From Avena insularis (taxonomy: Eukaryota; Streptophyta; Magnoliopsida; Poales; Poaceae), in contig CM042684.1 in the NCBI GenBank assembly GCA_023614405.1, forward strand, positions 204,916,941-204,980,940: 64,000 nt of DNA, in the 5' to 3' direction. The notes below the pieces were generated by a model. The model ran no database searches and was not told the DNA's origin. It worked only from the letters and a program-made list of their open reading frames with translations. How positions within the stretch are numbered: the first letter of the stretch is position 1; every line of letters begins with the position of its first letter. The position numbers and the translations under genes are program-made. Of this stretch, positions 47,137 through 56,885 are shown in pieces.

Positions 47137-49977
47137 ATGGCGTCCAAAGAAGTATCATGCAACAAGGGTGGTGCGCTGGAGACGGAGGTGGCGGTGCGGC
47201 TTGCGCCGCCGAAAGAGGAGTCGCCACACCCCCAGGAGGGAGAGCGGGTGATCTTCCTTTCGTACCTCACCCGCGGGTTCGCCCTCCCGATGATCCCCTT
47301 CCTCTTAACCTTCCTCGCCTTCTTTGATCCCCGCCTCCACCACCTTGGCGCCAACACCATTGGTATCCTTGCGCACTTCGCAGCCTTCTACGGGTGCTAC
47401 CTTAGGATCCAGCCGGATCTCGGGCTGTTTTGCCGGCTGTTCTGCGTCCGTTCGTAGGTCTAGTTCAACCAGGGCCCGCTGGTCCCCTGTGGCAGCGCCT
47501 CCATCTACTCCCACGTGTAGACCAGCTACCCGAATTTCAAGCTTCATGACATGGTCGGGCTGTGGCAGTAGTCGTATTTCTACGTCAGCAACGTCACCAA
47601 AGTCGACTGGATCAATCTGCCGGCTTTCCAGGATGTGGAGTCCACCCAGCAGAATTGGGATCTGCAGATCCATGGCGAGAAGGCGGAGTCGGACGTGATG
47701 CTCTAGCGGATGGGGTCGCTCGTCACCGCTGTCTTAACTGGCCTGGACATCACGCTCAGCTAGATGTCCCGGCTGATGATGCCACTACAGTAACGTTCCC
47801 ACAAGATGTGCTTTTACTCCGGCCGGTTGGACCCCACCCGGTTATCCCGCCGCGATCCACGCTACCACAACCTGAAGGAGTGGGTGTGGACGATCACTAA
47901 GGAGAAGCTGCTGGAGAACTGGAAGTTTGGGCAGGCCTCATACACGCGCGAGAACAGCGTGCCCCGGGTAAGTCTTCTGCTCTGGCCTATTTTCTTCCTT
48001 CCGTCTTTCCTGCTTCACCCGGCAGACGCTTTATGCTTCTTTTTGTGCCAGAACTTCCCCTGCATTCTCCGGGAAGAGGGTAAGACCCCCCTCCAGAACT
48101 TCACGGCCAACCTTCCGAAGCCGCGCTCGTGCCGGACTAGCGAAGAGTCGGACAGCGAGGGCGACGTCTTCCCCAACCGGAACAACAAGCTGGCGCATGA
48201 CCCCTATGCACCGGTTGTCGAGGAGGAAGAGGCCGCCCTGGCTCCCGAACCGGCGTGACGCTGAACGACGGATGGTGACTCCAGCCGCTCCAGTGCGGGA
48301 GGGAGCAGATTGAGCCTGCCCCCGGTGGAGGAGCTGGCTCCCAAGAGGAGCCGGATGGGCGCCCCACCCCTGAGCCGGCTTGGCCGCAAGAAGGAGCCGC
48401 CCCTAGTGGTGCAGGGGTAAGGCTTTTCCCCTATCTTTTTGTCTTACCTCTCTCTCCTTTTCCTTACTGGTTTCTCCCTTATCCTTTTTAGTACGCTCAT
48501 CCCTTGCCGATTGCCAGCTGCGCGCCAGCCTTGGCTCGCCCAGCGCAGCCTACCAATCCAGCTCGTGCTACCACCGCCGCCGCCTCCACTCCAATGTCCA
48601 GGGCTCTGCCACCGCCGCCCTGCAGGGATCCTCTATGGGAGCCAGGACTGGAGATGCTCCGCCGACCACGGTGGTCTAGCCGGACACCGCCGCACCGAGC
48701 CTGAAGAGCAGAGGTGGTTCCTCCGCGGGGACGAGGGGGGCCGTGATCGTCAAGGAGCTGGTGGTGGTCACCGACGACAACTCTGACAGCGAGTCGGGGG
48801 AGGAATGGCAGGTGGCGCTCTGCGAGGCAAAGGAGTCCCTGATCCTCAACACCGCTGATGACTCCTCCTCCTCCTCTACATCCCTGGTAGATCTGGCCAC
48901 CACCTTGGAGTTGGCGGTGAAGGAGATCCTATTGCTCGAGGCCTCGGCCGGGAGTAACCGGATGCTGGAGTAGAAACTTGCGGCAGCGAATGACACCTCC
49001 CAAAGTAAGTATTTTTACCCGGTCATCTCCTTTTTTTCTTTATTGCTGATAGCCGGTTTCTAGTAGCCATCATGGTCTACACCCAGTAGGAGATCAACCG
49101 CCTGACCAAGGATAACAAACGCCTGACCAAGTCCAAGTCCTCCCTCTTTGTCCAAAATAAGGAATGGCACTCCAAGACGGACAAGCTGGAGGCCATCATC
49201 AAGGATCACGAGTCCGCCCTTGCCAGCCAGGCCTAGGCCTTTGACCTCCTCAATGCTCAGTGCAAAGACCAAGATAAGGCGATCAAATGGCTAGGGAGTG
49301 CGAGAAGGCCCTGCTAGAGGAGTTGATGCAGGTTGGACGCAGCGCCAAAGGTAGATCCTCTTGCCGACTTGCTTTTCTCTGTCCGGATCTGGTAGCCGGA
49401 CCTGACTTGTTTTTCTGATAGCTTTTTATCCGGGCGTAGACTTGTTGGCCTACAACCGGCTCCAGGAGAACTGGCCGGGGGAGAAGCTTACCTCCCAGGA
49501 GCTGGTTTCCCTTCTTGGCGAGGAGGCCATCGAGCTACGGAATGCAGCCAGGTGGTCTTCGAATTCTTGTGGCTAGATGCGGTTGCGCTAGAGATGATCG
49601 CCCAGCTGGTGATGAAGGTTGCGGAGGTGTTGGCTACCATCGACCGGATGAGGGACTTGGCGGCATGAGCCGGAGCGGAGATGGCCTTGGCACTGATGCT
49701 GTCCCGGTACAAGGACGCTCGCATCAAAGAGATCGACGGAGGCTTCTACGGTGGCGCAGACCTTGCCGCCATCCACTAGGCTCACCCCGAACTCTGCACC
49801 TCCGCCATCAAGATCGCCAGCTATGCTGATGTCGACGAAGTACTCACGGACTCGGAGTCCACCGGGATGCCAGAGGGTGGGGATGTCGGAGCCAGAACAT
49901 CCAGCGCGCCTCCCCTGCTAGAAGCCACGGCCAGCCAGGATCAGCCAAACGGCAAGGGCCCCGCTGCCTATACTTGA
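47137..49977 (+). pseudogene. 'Putative gypsy type transposon' (PF04195-like) gene, many stops
   Basis: ATG at 47137 opens a first exon of 277 codons to 47967 with no indel. The block ERVIFLSYLTRGFALPMIPF, then LTFLAFFDPRLHHL and YLRIQPDLGLFCRLF, is typical of the PF04195 domain. Phase-0 intron 47968-48051 (GTAAGT...GTGCCAG), intron 48417-48491 and one starting at 49005 have good borders; later parts are acidic or coiled-coil-like. The stop is TGA at 49975-49977. The first exon has seven stops (47455, 47461, 47518, 47569, 47704, 47761, 47791), nearly all in positions fitting CAG to TAG. The domain is common in proteins encoded by large grass retroelements; its function is unknown to me. Z's LTR ends 4 bp before the ATG. 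Confidence 0.75.
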
Positions 49978-50045
49978 TCCTCGGAATGCTGGGTGAATTT
50001 GTAATGATTTCTTTTGTTGAACCTTGTTGTCTGTACTGGTGAACT

Positions 50046-50503
50046 TGATGAGGACATCCCTACAGTTACACCTACCCCAATTACTACTGATGTTGTTCCA
50101 ACTACTGCAAAGAAAGATCAATCCAATGAGATAAGGATTGGACCAATTACAAGAGCTCATGCTAAGCTACTAGAACAACAGGTGAACTTGTTTCTTAATG
50201 AACCTAGTGTTTTAGTTAATGAGAATTTTATACTACCTAAGTCTTTGAATAATTGTATGATCAGGTACTTGGGAGAAGAAGGCGTAACACGGAGCGAGGA
50301 GCTAATGGAACATGGCGTGTTGATCAATGAAGAATCTGCGAGGGAGGAGAGAGAAGAAGCGAAGGAGCACACAAGCTTGAAGATCAACACTTGGTGGACA
50401 ATCTCTGTTGTGGCAGAGAAACGCCACTTTTCTTTGTCACGATAGGTTGCCGCGGCACAGAAACAGAGTCCTTTTCTGCCACGGCAGGCTGCCGTGGCGG
50501 AGA
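50046..50503 (+). repeat. LTR fragment W (Z-related, opposite direction)
   Basis: It starts TGATGAGGACATCCC and follows Z's LTR closely, including IGPITRAHAKLLEQQVN coding and CTGCCACGGCAG-type palindromes (50403-50500). It is cut at 50504 by element D, and the remainder is not in the window. No polypurine tract precedes it, so it is probably the left LTR of an element inserted in the 3' region of the PF04195-like gene. Confidence 0.75.
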
Positions 50504-51561
50504 TGTTGAGGGCAAACCACTAGGGTGGCCTGATCTTTCACGAATCCCACTCAAATTAAGGATGGAGTGCGGGGGAAGGAGGGGAGGACGAACACGATGC
50601 ACGCACGCACGAAGAACGTGATGAACACACACACACACAAAACCACGATACACACCAATAGCTCACACTGGCGGTGACCGGTCCGGCACAATCCCTAGGA
50701 TCGGCGTCAGGCGGAGGACTCTCTCTCGAACCGGCACGGTGAGATGGGAGACTCGGTGAGGTCTTGACGTCTTGGAAAAGGGACACTTGCCACCAATGCC
50801 AAGGCCTTGTACAACGCGGAGGCACAATACAAACTCCAACAAGGTTTGGGATATTTGGTGCTCCTTTGTCAAAAGAGCATGAGGCAAGAATTAGATAGAT
50901 CCACAAGGGGTTTCCACTAGTTCCAAATATCATGCCTAGGGTTTACAATAGAGGTGGGGGCTATATGTGGGCTAGCCACAAGTTCAGGGGTAGTTTAGGC
51001 AACTAAAGTATCAAAAGGGGGCGTTACAAGGCCAAAAGGCCGAGCTGGAGCGCGCAGGCCCTGGGGTGTCCGGTAGTACCGGTCGGTTGGCCAGGTAGAG
51101 ATCCGGATCTTGATAATGCAGCTGGAAGAAGCCAGCGATCGAGGCCAGGCAGAAGCTTTGGTGTGAGTCTTCAGGTGCGCGCGCTAGTACCACTTGCTGA
51201 GTGCGGTAGTACTTGTGGGATCTGGGGCTTCGGGTCCATCTCTCTGCCCGGGGCAGTAGTACCACTGTCCATGAGTGGTAGTACGGCTTGTGCGGTAGTA
51301 CCGCTTCCAGGGGCCAGTAGTACCGGGGTCTCCTGGCAGCTGTTGGCTACCGTGTCGCTCCTCTGGCTCGTGTCTTCGTACCTGATGATGCACAGTGTCG
51401 GGGCATGAAGTAGCAAGCCATCTAGGGGTGTATTGAAGTCACATGAGTACAAGAGCGAATTCACGTTAGCTTGGAGGAGTTTGGTTCAAGCGCGAGTCAT
51501 CGGTCCACTTGGGGGGCTTGGTGGTGTAGATGTAGAGGCGTCCATAGGACGGGCTGCATCA
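50504..51561 (-). repeat. Element D 3' LTR (1058 bp)
   Basis: On the minus strand it starts TGATGCAGCCC and ends CCCTCAACA. Like B it carries GCGGTACTACCGC-type palindromes (51068-51328). The TATA box is decayed (CTATATGTGG at 50961-50970 in plus orientation). Confidence 0.88.
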
Positions 51562-52042
51562 GCTCTCCCCCTTGGGTAAGAGTCGTCCTCGACTCTTCAT
51601 GGTTATCATCTTGAACATCTCCATGGTAGGGTGAAAGGTCCTTGACATTGAATGTATTGCTTACAAGGTACTTGGAGGTCAGAATGTCGATGATGTAGGC
51701 ATTGTTGTTGATTCTCCTTAGGACCTTGAAGGGACCATCTCCTCTTGGATTGAGCTTGGAGTCGCGTTCCTTGGGGAAGTGGTCCTTGCTTAGGTGTATC
51801 CATACGAGGTCACCTTCTTCAAAGATCATCTCCTTCTTGTCCTTGTTTAACCTTGAAGCTTGGCGAAGGACTGGTTGCTCGATTGTAGCTCTTGTTTCTT
51901 CGTGAAGCTTCTTCATAGCTTGTGCGCGGTTCTCAACGTCCATGTTTGTGCGCTGAGAGTTAGAGGTAGTATGTCGAGTGCGGTGAGGGGCTCGAAACCA
52001 TAGACGATCATGAATGGACTCATCTTGGTTGTTGAGTGCTTG
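51562..52042 (-). pseudogene. Element D integrase C-terminus
   Basis: It encodes the end of integrase: [20 protein letters not shown], then LNPRGDGPFKVLRRINNNA and FNVKDLSPYHGD. The polypurine tract (GGGGGAGAGC) keeps the frame open into the LTR (LTQGGELMQ). An upstream frame change lies near 51960. V interrupts it at 52042. Confidence 0.82.
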
Positions 52043-52897
52043 TGATGAGGACGCATTAATAGAGTACGATGATTCTACTTGTTTGAGATGGAAGGAAATA
52101 TTGAGCCTCATAGAAAAATATCACAAGGTGAATTCATTCCTAGTTGGACATGATACTTTGATTTATAAGAGCTTTATACTACCTAAATCATGGTGTTATT
52201 GTTTGATTAGATTTGGCATCTATCAGACTAGCGCCAGCGGGAGGAGAGGGAGGAAGGCGACCGAGAGATGGAAGATGCATTAGAAGGCAATAAGGAGAGC
52301 AGGCATAATCAAGAAAGATATGTGGCGCGCCAAGACACGTTTGAGGTGCACCACGACATATGGCCTGCGCGCCAAGTAGGCCGAACCCATCTATGGGTCG
52401 ATATGTATCAGTTTGAGTCAAACCGGGTCAGTTTGGGCCAAGTTATGGCTGTTTTTAGGCCTGTTTAGAGGGGAGGACGCCCCAGCCCTCATATATACTC
52501 CGTAGACATCACAATTAGGTTAGACCACGTTAAAATAAACTCTAGTTCCAGTTAGATCTTCTACAAGCGATCCTCTGAATTATTCAGCACCAATTCGTAT
52601 CGATCTGTTATGTTGCTACTATAATCTGAGTGTGATTAGTTATTCCATTGGGAATTAGCCAATTGCAAGTTTGAGTGTGATCTATTGTTCCACTGGGAAT
52701 TAGTAGATTGCAATGCCGCTTCGTGGTCAGCGGCTACGTGCGCAAGAGTGTGGAGTTGCGAATATCCAAAGGGTTGAGAGCTGTTGCATCTAGCATCAGG
52801 GATTAGCCGGAGAGTTCTCAGGTTCATACAAGTTATCTTCATCATCTACATCGCCATCTACCCCAGCTCACTGAGAAGATCGGGCCACCCCTCATCA
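52043..52897 (+). repeat. Element V 5' LTR (855 bp)
   Basis: It starts TGATGAGGACGCATT and ends CACCCCTCATCA. Its first 200 bp stay open in one frame and encode FILPKSWCYCLIRF, a counterpart of the LTR-coded end in Z and W. It has GGCGCGCCA sequences near 52324 and 52370 and a TATA-like CATATATAC near 52490. Confidence 0.82.
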
Positions 52898-54110
52898 TCT
52901 TGGTATCAGATTCTAGCGTTTACTCGGTGAGCATGCACAAATCCATCCGTATATTAGTTCTTGTTTTCGTCCTATACAGAAAAAGCCACATAAAAAGATT
53001 AGGGTTTATAGTTAGTTGCCATAGCCTAGATAACACTGTTCGTGAGTTATAGTTGCTGGTCGTAGCCTTTTTATGTAGCCTTTTTTCTAAATCTGAGTCG
53101 TAGTTTTTGTCTAATTTTCGTCTATTTTTGATCCGTTGTCGGAGCCCCTAGACTATTTCTATACTGTTCATTGTGTTCTTAAGTTTTAGATCTACTAGAT
53201 ATATTTTCTAGTTGTTCTCCGGAGTTGTAGATCCGTTTTGGAGAAAAAAAATAGCTGATCGATCTCCACCCGCGTCCCTGAATCAAGGTAAGTGAAGAAA
53301 AAAAAGTATCGCTAGATCGGTTCGATAGCAGACAGGTACGTGAGCAAGCACTCGCGAGAAAAAAAAATTCGGCTCACTGCCTCACGCCTGACCCTAGACC
53401 CTTCTGTGGTCGTACGTGAAAGTAAAAAAACGATCGCTAGCTGAGGCCTGAGTCCTGATCGCTAGCTACCTGACGTGAAAGAAAAAAATATCACGATCGC
53501 TCGTGCTCGCCGGATCGCAGACTCCTCTGCGGTCGTACGTAAAGCCCTCAGCAAAAAAAAGGTTCGAATCGGCCTGAGCAAAAATTACTGAGTCCACATA
53601 TCGTACCTATCCTTATGAGCCTTAGTAAGCCTTCTTTGTGTCTAAAACTATCCTACGAGACTAGCGTGCTTAACGCACTGCGGGCTGCTCAGTTTAGCAA
53701 TCTTGTGCCCGTTTCGTTGAGACATCGCTAGCGTCTCTCCATGTGCATTGCAACACGAGCTTTACTCCGACATACCTCAATTCTTGTGCTCTTTTTCATA
53801 GTTGCAGTTTCCCCATTTATCTCCACCGTGTGCGTTTTCGTGGGTCTGTTTGTCATACGATCAGCACTAGGATTTCTGAATTGGTGTTGTTAGGTATCCT
53901 GACCAAGCTCCACCATATACCTTGTTTGTCGTGTGATAGTTTCTTGTACCCTTGGTATTCGCTTCATCACATCAGTGCACATAGTTGTTCATCCAAGTTG
54001 GTAAGCTTCTCTAATTTACTTTGGAACGGTAAGATTCCTCTTTCTTCTAGCTGAGTGAGTTCTGAGAGTTTCCACCACCTGATTTTGTTTTGTGCACTAA
54101 TGTACTAATC
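52898..54110 (+). other. Element V leader
   Basis: After the primer site, 53240-53570 holds irregular repeats that combine runs of 7-9 A's with CGATCGCTAGC and CGTACGTGAAA. Its last part (from about 54000) matches the Z leader up to the ATG. There is no long coding frame; the frame at 53743-54054 has no recognisable features. Confidence 0.72.
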
Positions 54111-54507
54111 ATGTCTTCTAGTAGTGTTGATGTGATGCAGAAAAAGGATGCAGATGATTATCTCTTTCCATTACGCTACTACTGCAGCAACACATTTTGG
54201 GAGGAGGAATCAGGAGTGGTACCTACTTCGGGTTTGTTCCACTTCATGATAGAAATCTGTGGTAGACAAGCTGCTACGACCATCGATACTTATTCTTTCG
54301 TGAATTTGGTTAGTGTTGAGGTTGTTGAAAAGCTACAATTTTATACATGTGTAATAACATTCCCATCCATGTTAGCAACTTCTGGTCATGCACTACCAAT
54401 TACTCAGATCGCAAGTGTTCCGCTCACCATTTATGGTCCTAGAAGATATGTTTCTTGTTATGTCGTTCCTAGAGCGTTTAACTCCTCCCATATCATGTTG
54501 GGAACAA
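54111..54507 (+). pseudogene. Element V start peptide fused to protease
   Basis: ATG at 54111 (MSSSSVDVMQKKDADDY) matches the gag start of Z. Capsid and zinc knuckle are missing. The frame continues directly into a retropepsin-like fold with TTIDTYSFVNLVS, VPLTIYGPRRYVSCYVVPRA and a HIMLGT end. The usual Asp-Gly-Gly is Asp-Thr-Tyr, so activity is doubtful. X3's LTR cuts it. It was probably formed by an internal deletion in a Z-like ancestor. Confidence 0.65.
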
Positions 54508-55512
54508 TGATGTAGCCCGACCTATGGTCGTTACCACATCAAGGTCTCCAACTTATGCCAAGTTGTCATGAACTCCAAAGGTGAATCCGCTCCTCTATGC
54601 GAGCCCACTTCCTACCCTTTTGGAATGGTATACTACTTCATACTCCGTCCCATATTCATGATAGGTTCACAACGACAAGTACGGAGGCAAGGGAGGAAGC
54701 CCGGAGCATCAAGCCCGACAAGACAGACGCTTGGAAGAGGACATGGCAGAAGACACATGCCAGTGGTACTACCGCTCCCGTCAGCGGTACTACCGTGCCC
54801 AAGTACTACCGCCCGACATGACCGGTACTACTGGCCAATACTGAAGCTAGCGACATCGCCTCTAGATGCCCTGGTACCAGCTTGCGGTACTACCGCCCCC
54901 CACACGGTACTACCAGTCATCAAGTCCGGTAGTACCGGTCGTGACAGTGCCTGTGCGCACAGCAGTTGGGCCATAGCCCACGTATCCCCCTTATTATGGT
55001 GCAACCCTAGATTTATGCCCAAACTACCCCTATGTAAGTGGCTGGCCTATAAATAGAGCCCCCACCCCCTCATGTATCCCTTAGGCATAGGTGATAGACT
55101 AAAGAAAACCCCCTTTGTGGAATCTCTAGTTTTGCCTCATCCCCTTCTACCAAAGAGGACCGACTATCGTCACCACCTCATTGGAGTTTGCATCGTGCCT
55201 CCCTCGTTGTACAAGGCCTTGGCATCGGTGTCCCTTTGCCAATACGTCAAGACCCTCTCCAAGGTGTTCTGCCCTCTCCGCGTGGGATCGAGGGAGCACG
55301 TTGACCGATCTTTCCTTGCGAGGATTCCATCGGACCGGTAGCCACCGGCGAGAGCAATCGACCTTGTATCGTGTGAGTTTTGCGTGTGTTCATCGTGTTC
55401 TCCGCGAGGTGTGCGTCCGCTTCCGCTACCTTCTCCCTTTCCCCTTGCTTTCCCATTAATTTGACCACGAGATTCGTGAAGATCGGGCCACCCACGGGGT
55501 TACCCCATAACA
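54508..55512 (+). repeat. X3 5' LTR (1005 bp)
   Basis: It starts TGATGTAGCCCGACC and ends CCCCATAACA. Unlike X1 and X2 it carries GCGGTACTACCGC-type palindromes (54764-54940). TATAAATAGA lies at 55048-55057 and TTGTACAAGGCCTTG near 55206. It is otherwise closely similar to the X2 LTR. Confidence 0.9.
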
Positions 55513-56885
55513 TCTTGTATCAGTAGCTTTTGGTTGCCACGGATTTCTCCTCGATTTGGTCTTTTCCCCATAAATTTGAAAATTCCACCAAAAATAGCCC
55601 CAATTCGTGTTTTGGGCTGATCTGTGATTTGAGTGTGTTTTGGTTGGTTTTGATCCGTGGATTCGTTGCTAAACTTGTTGATCTACCTTCCCCTGCGTTC
55701 CCATGGCCTAATTCCATCATTTACCCCTCCGATTTGAGGTTTTTCTTGAAGATTTTCCACCCAAATCGCCCCAAAATCGCGAAATCGCGTTACATCTACG
55801 CGTCCCAGGTATAACCGGTACTACCGGGCCCAAAAAGCGGTAGTACTGCACTTTTCTGGTACTACCGGGGTCCAAAAAGTGGTACTATCGCCCGAACCTG
55901 AAAGGAATCAGATTCCAGATTTCAGCCTCCTACCGTTTTGAGCATAACTTTTGCATACAAACTCGGATTTTGGTGTTCTTTAGCTTGTTTCGAAGAGGAG
56001 AAGGAGCTCTATATCATCATCTAAGTGGTTCATGCTATCTACTCCATCCAAATTCCGCGAGCAAGGCGGAATCCACCAATAAAGGGTGAAGATTGGCGAG
56101 GAAAGGTATATACATTCCGTGACTTCTCCCCACTTGCTTTACTTTGTGAGCTACACTATCTTTGCGATCAACAAACACCTATTGAGACTAGTTACTCCTA
56201 TGATTGCTTGGGCTATGCATATTTGATACCTTGTAGAATTCCGAGCAAAATTTGTGAGTGTTATCTCATATAGTTATCTTGTATAATTGTTGGCACAAGA
56301 AAAAGGCAAGTGAAAAAGAAAGAAAAGAAAGAAAAAGAAAAAAAAGAAACAAGTGCCTCATAGAATAGGAAGCGCAAGCTAGATGAACATCAAATAGGTG
56401 GTACTTATTTTGCATATCTTGTAGCCCACCAATTTTATTGCAATCGAACTAGCGTCCCTCCTTGCACTTGTGCGACATGAGCTTATAGTCTTTTCTAGGT
56501 AATCATTTGGTTCTTAGCTCACTTTCTCCGTCGCACAAGTCCCATTTATCCCACCGTGTGTGTTTCCTTGTATATATTCCTATATTGTGGATTGACTTGT
56601 TTTGCTTTGTGATCATCGTGGTTCTTTACTTGCCATTACAATATCTTGATTTCGGATTGTTCTTGGACACGCCACCTTCCATACCTAGCCACCATAAGCT
56701 TTGTGTGTGTGTGTTTTTTAGTGTTAGTTGGTTTTGGTGTTCCGCGTGAATTTCACTTTTCTTGGTTTTGATTGCTCTCAAGTGTTGCCACTTGCACGAT
56801 ACTATCTTACAAGGTAAAGTAAGGTTTGACGTTGCATCCCTAACCCCCCTACCACTTCCATATACACCACTTGGTTTTGTGAATC
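55513..56885 (+). other. X3 leader
   Basis: Primer-like TCTTGTATCAGTAGC comes first. A GGTACTACCG-type array (55814-55893) matches the palindrome in X3's LTR. A purine-rich AAAGAAAAAG tract follows at 56288-56352 and the ATG at 56886. The last 540 bp are homologous to the X1 and X2 leaders. Confidence 0.82.

Larger units (their letters stand above)
50504..52042 (-). mobile_element. Ty3/gypsy element D, 3' end only
   Basis: A 3' LTR (51561-50504) and the last 480 bp of pol, cut at 52042 by element V. The rest of D should lie right of the window. The family is that of A-C. Confidence 0.88.
52043..54507 (+). mobile_element. LTR element V, 5' part, without gag
   Basis: It comprises an LTR, a primer site (TTGGTATCAGA at 52900), a leader and a short reading frame that goes straight from a gag-like start to protease. 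It is cut at 54508 by X3. The bases before it (52038-52042, GCTTG) belong to D. It is distantly related to Z. Confidence 0.8.

Noticed and set aside
53743..54054. 103-codon frame in the V leader as a gene
   Set aside because: No domain and no counterpart in Z; it precedes the conserved start codon at 54111.
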